Origin: Mesobacillus maritimus
Lineage (GTDB): Bacteria > Bacillota > Bacilli > Bacillales > Cytobacillaceae
Direction of reading: 5' to 3'
NCBI RefSeq assembly: GCF_023715205.1
Contig: NZ_JAMBNR010000005.1
Span: forward strand, 124,001 to 188,000
DNA length: 64,000 bases
The translations under genes were made by a program, and so were the position numbers. The notes below the pieces were generated by a model that saw only the letters and a program-made list of their open reading frames with translations, did not search any database and was not told where the DNA came from. Each line of letters begins with the position of its first letter. Positions within the stretch are counted from its first letter, which is position 1. Of the stretch, positions 1 to 7,255 are shown piece by piece.

Positions 1-581
1 TCATCTTGTAAGCCTCGTGAGATTTTAGCCATTTTTCGACCAAGTGGAATCATAATCATCATTGTAATCGGCACTGAAACCAGCATCAACAACGTCATTT
101 TCCAGTCCATGATTAGAAGAATAATGATGGCACCAATAATCGAAATCATTCCTGAAATGAACTGTGGGAAATGTTGTGAAATCAAATCTTTTACAATTCC
201 AGTATCGTTGATGACCCGACTGACCGATTCGCCGCTTTGATTTTTATCAAAATAAGGAACTGGTAGGCGAATCAGTTTCACCCACATTTTCTGTCGCAAA
301 CGAGCAACGATTCGTTGACCCACTGCAGCGAGAAGATACGTGGAAATCCCATCAAGTACGGCTTGAAGAATGAATACGACTCCAATGGTCACGATGAGTG
401 TCGTACTAATCGCCGATAGTGAAAATCCATCAACTAACTCTCTCGTTAGCAGCGGAATCGAAAGTCCGACAAACGTCGTAAACACACTTGCTATTAAACC
501 AATTGTCAACGACCATATTGGAATATTGGTGGATAAAATCAGTAAAAAAAACGGTTTTAAGCTACCTTGTTGTTTTTCCAT
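1..581 (-). CDS. bmrA: BmrA-type multidrug ABC exporter, N-terminal part (runs off left edge)
   Basis: This is the first 193 codons of a half-size ABC exporter, read leftward; the nucleotide-binding domain lies outside the window. The visible part is the membrane domain, with several hydrophobic helices and the motifs IPLLTRELVDGF, LPVPYFDKNQSGESVSRV and GRKMAKISRGLQDE. These match my memory of Bacillus BmrA (YvcC) closely, including the PYFD-SGE-VSR coupling segment typical of type IV exporters. Such proteins form homodimers in the cytoplasmic membrane and use ATP to expel hydrophobic drugs. The start ATG (complement of 579-581) has a GGAG site about 8 bases upstream. The gene is divergent from the PadR gene at 801, so the shared 220-base intergenic region may couple their control, which is inference. 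The family call is firm; the exact orthology less so. Confidence 0.88.
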   Translation of the reverse strand, partial: MEKQQGSLKPFFLLILSTNIPIWSLTIGLIASVFTTFVGLSIPLLTRELVDGFSLSAISTTLIVTIGVVFILQAVLDGISTYLLAAVGQRIVARLRQKMWVKLIRLPVPYFDKNQSGESVSRVINDTGIVKDLISQHFPQFISGMISIIGAIIILLIMDWKMTLLMLVSVPITMMIMIPLGRKMAKISRGLQD

Positions 582-671
582 AAACAAACTCCATTCATTT
601 CAAACTTTTTCTACCTCTCTATCTTACTTTGCCTAGGATAAAAGTTCCAATTTAAGCCATTCGTATTCTAT

Positions 672-703
672 GCTGTCTTTCGTAAAGATTGTTGTAAAGA
701 ACC
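672..703 (+). repeat. Fragment of the dispersed MITE-like repeat (left end only)
   Basis: The stretch CTGTCTTTCGTAAAGATTG followed by TTGT resembles the conserved left end of the repeat family best seen at 27578-27759. Only about 30 bases are recognisable and no right end follows, so this is a remnant or a chance match. Confidence 0.4.
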
Positions 704-737
704 TAGATCAAACAATTGGTATAAGAAACATAATAGA

Positions 738-779
738 GTATGATACATAGTATAAAGTATATTGTATGACATACAGTAT
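738..779. promoter_or_regulatory. Candidate PadR operator (two 16-bp direct repeats)
   Basis: Two copies of a 16-base motif, GTATGATACATAGTAT (738-753) and GTATGACATACAGTAT (764-779), lie 26 bases apart just upstream of the PadR gene. The region is also weakly palindromic (ATACA at 743-747 against TGTAT at 763-767). PadR repressors commonly bind AT-rich palindromes in their own promoters, so autoregulation is a reasonable inference; the site could also affect the divergent exporter gene. Confidence 0.45.
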
Positions 780-800
780 TTAAGCAACTGAGGTGTAGAG

Positions 801-1151
801 ATGAGCCAATTATTAAACACAATGACAACCGAATTACGAAGGGGGACGTTAACACTTGCGGTCTTAAGTCAATTGCGGACGCCACAGTATGGATATTCTT
901 TAGTTCAGCGCTTAGAACATTCAGGCATCTCGATTGAACAGAGTACGTTATATCCACTTTTAAGACGTTTAGAAAAGCAAGAGTTAGTGAAAAGCCAGTG
1001 GGATACAACCGAAAGCAGACCACGCAAATATTATGTTTTAAGCGATTTTGGAGTTGGAATTTTTACCCAATTAAAACAAGAGTGGGAAAAGACTACGAAA
1101 GAGCTGTCTCAATTATTAACTGAAGGAGAAAACGAGGATGAATCGGATTGA
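801..1151 (+). CDS. PadR family transcriptional regulator
   Basis: A 116-residue winged-helix regulator of the short PadR type. The N-terminal half carries RRGTLTLAVLSQL, QYGYSLVQRL and TLYPLLRRLEKQEL, the family's signature helix-turn-helix and recognition-helix sequence, followed by the wing (RPRKYYVLSDFG) and a C-terminal helix for dimerisation. The ATG has a GAGGTG ribosome site. Its end overlaps the next reading frame (start 1138) by 14 bases, the usual arrangement in which a PadR gene is co-transcribed with a HAAS-domain membrane protein gene. Here that partner is broken, so the regulator may have lost its original function. It probably represses its own operon; the inducing signal cannot be read from sequence. 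Confidence 0.88.
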   Translation: MSQLLNTMTTELRRGTLTLAVLSQLRTPQYGYSLVQRLEHSGISIEQSTLYPLLRRLEKQELVKSQWDTTESRPRKYYVLSDFGVGIFTQLKQEWEKTTKELSQLLTEGENEDESD

Positions 1152-2135
1152 GCTTTATATTCACGATGTAACGCGGAGGCTTCCAGAAGCAACTCGGGAA
1201 GATATTGCCCTTGAAATGAGGTCGACGATTGAAGATATGCTTCCTGACAATTATACCGAGGACGATGTAAAATCCGTTTTAAAACAGTTAGGAAGTCCGG
1301 CTAAATCTCGCGAACGGTTACCAGGATAAACCGATGCATTTAATCGGACCGCCGTTATTATGATCTTTATGTTCAACTGCTTAAGTTGATCTTGCAATTC
1401 GCTGCGGTGATTTCTTTAATATCAGTGTTAGGAAACCAAATCATATCTTACGACGGGGAATTAGCTATTATGACAGTGCTTTACGGTTTAGTCGGTGAGA
1501 CGGTTTTGAGTTTTATCACCATTTCGTTTCAAGTCTTTTTCTGGTTAACAGTTATTTTTGCGATTTTTAGATCGAACCGACCGCAATCAAAGTCAGGAAC
1601 CTGTCACGTTGAAGCTAAAAGAATGGACACCAGATGATTTAGTAGAGGTTTCTCAAATGGTGAGAGGGAAAATGATTACAAGGAGAGACCTTATTGGAGT
1701 TTAATATGGACTGCAATTTGGGGAACTGGTTATTTTCATGTTGACAAACTGATTGGTGTCTTTGAGAGTGGTGTTTTTGTAACACCAACCTTCAATCAAA
1801 CCGTCTTGGAAACGTATTGGGCCCTAATTGTTGTAGTGCTTGCCCTAGAAGTCATTCTTGCGCTCTATAAACTAGTGGTTGGTCAGTGGACATATCGGTT
1901 GGCTGTATTTAATCTCAATGTCCAAGTCGTAACCACGATTGTCTTTGTTGTGATTATAATAGACCCTAATCTACTAAACTCAGCTTTTACAACCACGATA
2001 ACTGATTTATTGGATTTCCCATCTGGTTGGGGGAAGTGGCTCATTGGCAGTAGTTTATTTTTAGTTGTAGTCTTTGCGATTTTGGAAGTGTTCCAAGGAT
2101 TTCGAAGAGCGAGTATAAAATATAATACAAAGTAA
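1138..2135 (+). pseudogene. Broken HAAS-domain membrane protein, partner of PadR
   Basis: The first 55 or so codons encode a HAAS-type (DUF1700-like) cytoplasmic domain: ELYIHDVTRRLPEATRED, then an LGSPAK turn. The coherent protein then continues only if the frame is changed four times, near 1305, 1352, 1569 and 1691. The reconstructed product goes through GYQDKPMHLIGP, RYYDLYVQLLK, several transmembrane helices, a charged loop and two last helices ending in GFRRASIKYNTK. Each segment is free of stops in its own frame, so decay looks recent, or the indels are sequencing errors. HAAS proteins are normally co-transcribed with PadR and work with it in membrane stress sensing. The final segment (1806-2135) could be mistaken for a separate 109-residue gene. 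Confidence 0.8.
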
Positions 2136-2248
2136 TAACAGACCAAGGATGGAGGTTTAGTAGCATACCTACTATTGTTTTATTCCCAGTCCTAGCAATA
2201 AAATGCAATTAAGCGGAGAATAAAAGGTTACTGCATAAAAAAAGAAGG

Positions 2249-2309
2249 GGGAGGGTATTTTGATCAGAGTGCCCACGTTTAGCTGTAAAATAGAGAAAAA
2301 TACCCTCCC
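2249..2309. repeat. 13-bp perfect inverted repeat
   Basis: GGGAGGGTATTTT (2249-2261) is exactly complementary to AAAATACCCTCCC (2297-2309), with a 35-base loop. It sits between the broken membrane gene and the convergent glucosaminidase gene. The loop is long for an intrinsic terminator and the U tract is poor, so its role is unclear. The rest of the 2136-2461 gap shows only a short hairpin near 2158-2175 and no gene. Confidence 0.55.
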
Positions 2310-2461
2310 AAAATCCTTTTAACTAGTAACTTCAAAAGGTTTATTCACAAAAGAATAAATCTGTTGTTTTTCTGTTAAAAAATAGACTATAAATGAGCAA
2401 ACATTTGGTTTTATACCAGGTTCGGTAGATCATCCAACCAGTATTAATACAACTCACCGTC

Positions 2462-3199
2462 TCATTTTGTACTGTATCCAGCCATTTGATGATAAATTCG
2501 CAAAATCGATTGTCCATACTCTTCACCCGGAACGGCCCATTTACCATTTAATGCGACCCAGGTCGAAGCAGAACCTCTTGAAACTAGATGAAAACGCGGG
2601 TCGACGAGAGGATGTTTAGGTGGTAGTGGTTTGTTGGTAGCATAAGCATACAAATGTTGAAGGTGAGCGAGGACGCCAACTTGAGGTGTACTGAAGATAG
2701 CACCTGGTGTGCTGCGATTCGTTGCGCCGATTCCAGCAAAATTGTTTTGTTCGGCGCGGACGACACCTGTAAAACGCAAATCATTTGTTTCCAGCAAAGC
2801 TTGGGCAAAGGCAATATCTCCACGAATGCCATAACTTTCAGCAAAAGATAAGTACATAGTTTCCAATCGAATGGCGAATGGGTTCTTGCTTTTCACAAAT
2901 GCTTGCATTTGTTTGGAGGATAGAATTGATTTCCCTAATATAGAAACAGATGTAGGGGAAGAGCCTTTCTTTTCAAGAAAAAAGTACGCATCAGGCACTC
3001 CATTTTTCTTCACTTCTGCTAGCCTTTTCTCGGCCATTTCACGGGTGGAAAAGGCACCAGCTTGCACACGATATAAGGTTTCGTGTGCACGATTCACTGA
3101 ATATATATCGGCCTCAATCCCATTGGATTGGAGCATTGCCTTGCGCTTTTCCGCATTCTCCTTCAGTTTAAAAGCTCCAGCTATAACCTTATAGATCAT
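2462..3199 (-). CDS. SPOR-SPOR-glucosaminidase (GH73-type) protein
   Basis: A 245-residue protein. Residues 1-35 and 40-75 are two SPOR repeats (YKVIAGAFKLKENAEKR, YRVQAGAFSTREMAEKR), which bind glycan strands stripped of peptides. From about residue 95 it is an N-acetylglucosaminidase of the LytG/GH73 type; Glu137 in AQALLETNDLRFTG fits the catalytic acid, followed by NNFAGIGA. It should cleave the peptidoglycan glycan chain. The ATG at 3199 is chosen because AAGGAGG lies 6 bases upstream; an in-frame extension back to 3307 lacks a ribosome site. With this start there is no signal peptide, which is odd for a cell-wall enzyme. It lies beyond the terminator of the large autolysin gene, in the same orientation. 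Confidence 0.82.
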   Translation of the reverse strand: MIYKVIAGAFKLKENAEKRKAMLQSNGIEADIYSVNRAHETLYRVQAGAFSTREMAEKRLAEVKKNGVPDAYFFLEKKGSSPTSVSILGKSILSSKQMQAFVKSKNPFAIRLETMYLSFAESYGIRGDIAFAQALLETNDLRFTGVVRAEQNNFAGIGATNRSTPGAIFSTPQVGVLAHLQHLYAYATNKPLPPKHPLVDPRFHLVSRGSASTWVALNGKWAVPGEEYGQSILRIYHQMAGYSTK

Positions 3200-3275
3200 C
3201 CCAATGCCTCCTTTCTTATTAGATATATAGTAAAGATATATTCCTTGGGACTTGGAAGCTTTACATACAATTGAA

Positions 3276-3311
3276 AAAAGTGCTTGATTCTCGTGGGAAT
3301 CAAGCACTTTT
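3276..3311 (-). terminator. Terminator of the large autolysin gene
   Basis: A 15-bp perfect stem (AAAAGTGCTTGATTC, 3276-3290, with its complement at 3297-3311) and a 6-base loop, followed on the minus strand by a U tract. It begins a few bases after the autolysin stop. Confidence 0.88.
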
Positions 3312-3315
3312 ATGG

Positions 3316-6300
3316 TTAACTCTTGTACTTCGGAATCTCCAAAGAAATAGAATAGAAATCTAGTAAGCTATATAGGTTATAAATCGAACTAACTTGTTTT
3401 GTTGCCCAACCAATATCGGTTGCATATTGATGTGTGGCTGTTCCTTTTGCAATTGTAGCATCTGGATTCCAGCGCATTTTATAAAGTGTGTCTTGTCCTT
3501 TACTAATATAGCCCTTGGCAATAAATTGAGCGCCACCCATAATCGCTTGTTCAGGAGAAAACCACCCAGCATTATAGGCGTGTTTTGCGCCACTTTCAAC
3601 AGCGGAACCATCGTATGCTCCAATGCCGAACATATTGTAAACGGTCTTACCGTATATTTCTACACCTGTTGCTAACTTTGAAGTTCCGTTTCCTGTTTCT
3701 AACAGGGCGTGGGAAATCAAGTACACGTCATTGACTCCATATTTTGCAGCCGCAGCAGCAAAAGTAGCGGCATGTCCGGAAAGAACACCTTTTCCGGATA
3801 GAATTTTTTCATTAACTTCAAATTGATCCAAAGAAGTGGATTCCGATAACTTCAAGAACTGCAACGAAGAGACGGGATCATCGACGAAGTTAGTTGGATC
3901 AAGATAGTTTTTAACATCCTCTTTACTTGCGTTTACCCATGATTGCTTAAATTCAATCTGATACCAATTATACCCGTCAGATCCTTTCATCTTTGAAAGA
4001 ATATTAACGGTTTCTCCGTTTTTAATCGTTCCGATTTCCCAATGTTCAGTTCCAGCTCCACCTCTAACTTTCCAACCATTTCCTTTAATTTTTGCAGTCG
4101 AGGCGTCGGTGAAGACAAGTGCATCTTCTCGTATGTATGAGGCATAACTTTTATCTGTTTGTGGTTTCGCTGACATTTGCATATCAACTAATGCATCCAA
4201 TGTCACATCGTATTGTAAATAACTCGTGTTCACTTTCCGATTAGCAGATTCTGACTGATCTGTCTTAGTAGTTAAATATTGCGAACTAATGTAACCTGTT
4301 TGCCCGTTCGCGGTAGCTTTGGCCCAACCGTTTTCTTCGGCATGAATCTTAACTGCTGTTCCTCGATTTAAAGCCGTAACAATCCTACCTTTAGTAGATG
4401 GTTCGGCACGCATGTTTAGAGTGGAACCTTCAGAAACATTCACATATTTTACGTTTGTATTTGGAGAAGGGGTGGGCTCTTTTTCAACTTCAGGTTCAGA
4501 AGGCAATTCTTCCACTGGAGGTGTTGGTGCTGTTTCGGCTTGAACAATCGTCAGATACTCGGAGCTGACATAGCCTTCTTGACCATAAATCTTAATTTTC
4601 GCCCAGCCATTTTCTTCTGATAAAACAGTAACCTTAACGCCGTTTGCTAATTTTATCATGACGGACGCCTTGGTTGTAGGCTTATTTCTCATATTCAAAC
4701 TAGAACCAGGCTGAACCTTTACTGCCTTTGTGATTGCTACTGACTGACTTGGTGCAGCTGGTTTACTCGAAGAATTCGAGGTATTAGCCAGATATTTGGT
4801 ACTCACGTATCCAGTTTTGCCACTAACTTTTATCTTGCTCCAACCATTTGCTTCCGATAAAACTGTTACGGAAGTGCCTTTCGAAAGACTCGCAAGCACC
4901 TTCGAACTGGTGGAAGCTGCAGCACGCATGTTTAGAGAAGATCCAGAACTAACGTTGACAACCTTAGTCACAGTTTTAGCAGGTTTAGCTTCATTCGTCG
5001 ATCCCTGTTTGTTCTCGTTACTCAGGAATTGGGAACTCACATATCCAGTTTTACCGACAGCCGTCACTTTGCTCCAACCATTTGCTTCCGATAAAACTTT
5101 TACAGAAGTACCTTTCGAAAGACTCGCAAGTACCTTCGAACTGGTGGAAGCCGCAGCACGCATGTTTAGAGAAGATCCAGAACTAACGTTGACAACCTTA
5201 GTCACAGTTTTAGCAGGTTTAGCTTCATTCGTCGATCCCTGTTTGTTCTCGTTGTTAGCCAAGAATTGCGAACTGACATACCCAGTCTTACCACTAGCCG
5301 TCACTTTGCTCCAACCATTTGCTTCCGATAAAACTTTTACAGAAGTACCTTTCGAAAGACTCACAAGCACCTTCGAACTGGTGGAAGCCGCAGCACGCAT
5401 GTTTAGAGAAGATCCAGAACTAACGTTGACAACCTTAGTCACAGTTCTAGCAGGTTTAGCTTCATTCGTCGATCCCTGTTTGTTCTCGTTACTCAGGAAT
5501 TGGGAACTCACATACCCAGTTTTGCCACCAGCGGTCACTTTGCTCCAACCATTTGCTTCCGATAAAACTTTTACAGAAGTACCTTTCGAAAGACTCGCAA
5601 GTACCTTTGAACTAGTAGAAGCCGAAGCCCTTAAGTTCAGGGAAGTGCTCACGCTCACATACTTAGTCGTAGTAGCAACTGACTTGCTAAGTGCAGGAGC
5701 GGAAGTTTCGGTTTTACTTGAAGCTTTCTCTTTTCCCAGAAACTGTGTACTGACATACCCAGTTTTGCCACCAGCGGTCACTTTGCTCCAACCATTTGCT
5801 TCCGATAAAACTTTTACGGAAGTACCATTCGAAAGACTCGAGAGTACCTTTGAACTAGTAGAAGCCGAAGCCCTTAAGTTCAGGGAAGTGCTCACGCTCA
5901 CATACTTAGTCGTAGTAACAACTGACTTGCTAAGTGCAGGAGCGGAAGTTTCGTTTTTACTTGAAGCTTTCTCTTTTCCCAGATACTGTGAACTCACATA
6001 TCCGGTTTTACCGCCAGCGGTCACTTTGCTCCAGCCATTTTCTTCCGATAAAACTTTTACGGAAGTGCCATTCGAAATACTCGCAAGTACATTTGAACTA
6101 GTAGAAGCCGAAGCCCTTAAGTTCAGGGAAGTGCTCACGTTCACATACTTAGTCGTAGTAGCAACTGACTTGGCAGGTGTAGGTGAGGAAGTTTCGGTTT
6201 TACTTGATGCTTTCTCTTTCCCCAGATATTGCGTACTCACATACCCAGTTTTGCCAATTGCTTGAATTTTTGCCCAGCCGTTATCAACTGCCAAGACATT

Positions 6301-6525
6301 TACTTGTGTTCCATTTGCAAGTCCAGCAATTACTTTTGCATTCGTAGACGCTTCTTCACGAAGATTCAGCGACCCGGAACTCACATTTACGTATTGTGTT
6401 TCAGCGAAGGGTTGAAATTCTGCTGCCAACACGCGGTCTCCAGAGTCTATTATTTGTTCATAAGCTGCTGTTGATAAAACAGCAAAGCATAGACTCGGTA
6501 GGAAGAGATTCTTTTTCTTTTTCAT
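3316..6525 (-). CDS. Secreted N-acetylglucosaminidase autolysin with nine SH3b repeats (LytD-like)
   Basis: A 1069-residue exported cell-wall hydrolase. Residues 1-35 are a signal peptide (MKKKKN, hydrophobic core, cleavage near VLAAE). Nine bacterial SH3 (SH3b) repeats follow at about 45-102, 127-183, 208-264, 289-345, 363-421, 440-498, 516-574, 600-657 and 690-748, each with LNLR or LNMR, NGW-K and KTGYVSS motifs; a tenth, diverged SH3-like stretch lies near 830-880. The C-terminus (about 900-1055) is an endo-beta-N-acetylglucosaminidase domain like that of LytD/Atl, with probable catalytic Glu943 in HALLETGNGTSKLA and a YNMFGIGAYDG motif. SH3b repeats anchor the enzyme to the wall; the catalytic domain cuts glycan strands during growth or cell separation. 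AGGAGG precedes the ATG. Linkers are rich in Ser, Thr, Lys and Ala. Confidence 0.92.
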   Translation of the reverse strand: MKKKKNLFLPSLCFAVLSTAAYEQIIDSGDRVLAAEFQPFAETQYVNVSSGSLNLREEASTNAKVIAGLANGTQVNVLAVDNGWAKIQAIGKTGYVSTQYLGKEKASSKTETSSPTPAKSVATTTKYVNVSTSLNLRASASTSSNVLASISNGTSVKVLSEENGWSKVTAGGKTGYVSSQYLGKEKASSKNETSAPALSKSVVTTTKYVSVSTSLNLRASASTSSKVLSSLSNGTSVKVLSEANGWSKVTAGGKTGYVSTQFLGKEKASSKTETSAPALSKSVATTTKYVSVSTSLNLRASASTSSKVLASLSKGTSVKVLSEANGWSKVTAGGKTGYVSSQFLSNENKQGSTNEAKPARTVTKVVNVSSGSSLNMRAAASTSSKVLVSLSKGTSVKVLSEANGWSKVTASGKTGYVSSQFLANNENKQGSTNEAKPAKTVTKVVNVSSGSSLNMRAAASTSSKVLASLSKGTSVKVLSEANGWSKVTAVGKTGYVSSQFLSNENKQGSTNEAKPAKTVTKVVNVSSGSSLNMRAAASTSSKVLASLSKGTSVTVLSEANGWSKIKVSGKTGYVSTKYLANTSNSSSKPAAPSQSVAITKAVKVQPGSSLNMRNKPTTKASVMIKLANGVKVTVLSEENGWAKIKIYGQEGYVSSEYLTIVQAETAPTPPVEELPSEPEVEKEPTPSPNTNVKYVNVSEGSTLNMRAEPSTKGRIVTALNRGTAVKIHAEENGWAKATANGQTGYISSQYLTTKTDQSESANRKVNTSYLQYDVTLDALVDMQMSAKPQTDKSYASYIREDALVFTDASTAKIKGNGWKVRGGAGTEHWEIGTIKNGETVNILSKMKGSDGYNWYQIEFKQSWVNASKEDVKNYLDPTNFVDDPVSSLQFLKLSESTSLDQFEVNEKILSGKGVLSGHAATFAAAAAKYGVNDVYLISHALLETGNGTSKLATGVEIYGKTVYNMFGIGAYDGSAVESGAKHAYNAGWFSPEQAIMGGAQFIAKGYISKGQDTLYKMRWNPDATIAKGTATHQYATDIGWATKQVSSIYNLYSLLDFYSISLEIPKYKS
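4800..6150 (-). repeat. Tandem SH3b-coding DNA repeats
   Basis: SH3b units 2 to 7 of the autolysin are encoded by highly similar tandem DNA repeats of roughly 230-245 bases, falling into two sub-types by linker. One linker reads KEKASSK-ETSAPALSKSV and the other NENKQGSTNEAKPAKTVTK. Long stretches between neighbouring units are nearly identical, implying recent duplication or gene conversion and a potential for copy-number change by recombination. Confidence 0.85.
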
Positions 6526-6782
6526 TTTCGCCTCCTAAAATCTGACAATATTATCCTATTTAATATGAGAACAGCTAAATTCTATCATACTTAGGAAAAA
6601 TAGTATTTTAAAAACAATGAAAAAATGGTAGTTTTAGCACATATTCTGTAGAAATTGTAAAATTCCTGCTCACCCCCTCTGAAATTTTCAACCTTTGGCT
6701 AGTTAGTTTCGAAATTATTCGAAAAAAGTAAACATTTCTGTTGATGGAAAATGTAGATTCTGATAAAATAGTACAAAATGAA

Positions 6783-6857
6783 ATGGCTATGTGTAACTGG
6801 CGAAACACGGATCACCGTGAGGGAGCACATAGTATCGAAAAGCCGTTCGCCTGGGCA
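6783..6857 (+). promoter_or_regulatory. ZTP (pfl) riboswitch aptamer
   Basis: The sequence folds as the pfl/ZTP class. P1 pairs CTATGTG (6787-6793) with CACATAG (6826-6832). Between them come the conserved AACTGGCGAAA strand, a hairpin CACGG-ATCA-CCGTG (6806-6819) and GGGAGCA. A linker is followed by CCGTTCGCCTGGGCA (6843-6857), the conserved 3' pseudoknot element. This class binds ZTP/ZMP (phosphorylated AICAR), a signal of 10-formyl-tetrahydrofolate shortage, and usually turns on one-carbon and purine genes. The next gene downstream is serA-like, which supplies serine for one-carbon units, a sensible target. The class call rests on matching several conserved blocks by eye. Confidence 0.85.
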
Positions 6858-6892
6858 GAGGTAAGGGGAGGAATCCCTTTACCTCTTTGTGT
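6857..6892 (+). terminator. Terminator forming the ZTP riboswitch expression platform
   Basis: AGAGGTAA-GGG (6857-6867) pairs with CCC-TTTACCTCT (6875-6886), followed by TTTGTGTTTT. It starts at the last aptamer bases, so ligand-stabilised pseudoknot formation can compete with it. This is the normal ON-switch layout for the class. Confidence 0.75.
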
Positions 6893-7102
6893 TTTAAGGG
6901 AGGCGCTAGCAGAAGAAAAGTATTTTTATCCAGCAGTTTAGGGTGTACATCAGGAGTTATTAATGGTAGTTTATTAATTATTCAGATTAGTGAGTGAGAG
7001 AGTCATAATGTTTTCTGATAAAGTTTCTTTATCACGAGGCTAGTTTGAACCATAATAAATACAGCCTTAATTAAAACAAGCAAGCAACAAAGTTCGATAA
7101 AA

Positions 7103-7217
7103 GAACTTTCAAGATTATTGTTAAAATCCTACAGCTAATTTCAAGTAGAAAAATGTTTTTGTTTGTTTGCTCTTTTTTTCATTTTTGCTGATTAATCAGC
7201 TTTCGAGAAAAGAGTTT
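7103..7217 (+). repeat. Degraded MITE-like repeat in the serA leader
   Basis: TTTCAAGATTATTGTTAAAATCC followed by TACAGC near 7107-7136 resembles the conserved left end of the dispersed repeat (compare 27578-27759), and TTTCGAGAAAAGAG near 7202-7215 resembles its right end. The element lies between the ZTP riboswitch terminator and serA. Together with plain AT-rich sequence it makes up the rest of the 6893-7255 leader, where I see no gene. Confidence 0.5.
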
Positions 7218-7255
7218 TTATAAAGAGAAATTAAACGAAAAGAGGAGAAAATGGA

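Noticed and set aside
1386-1637. An 83-codon frame between the PadR gene and 2135 that could be listed as a separate membrane protein.
   Set aside because: It is a middle piece of the frameshifted HAAS-type gene, with matching sequence on both sides in other frames and no ribosome site of its own.
4800-6150. Regular repeats that could be taken for a CRISPR or minisatellite array.
   Set aside because: Units are about 240 bases, in frame, and encode SH3b domains with conserved motifs.
4796-6265. A 489-codon open frame antisense to the autolysin, itself strongly repetitive.
   Set aside because: It is the mirror of the tandem SH3b-coding repeats: once one repeat unit lacks antisense stops, all copies do. 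It has no good ribosome site and the sense strand encodes clear domains.
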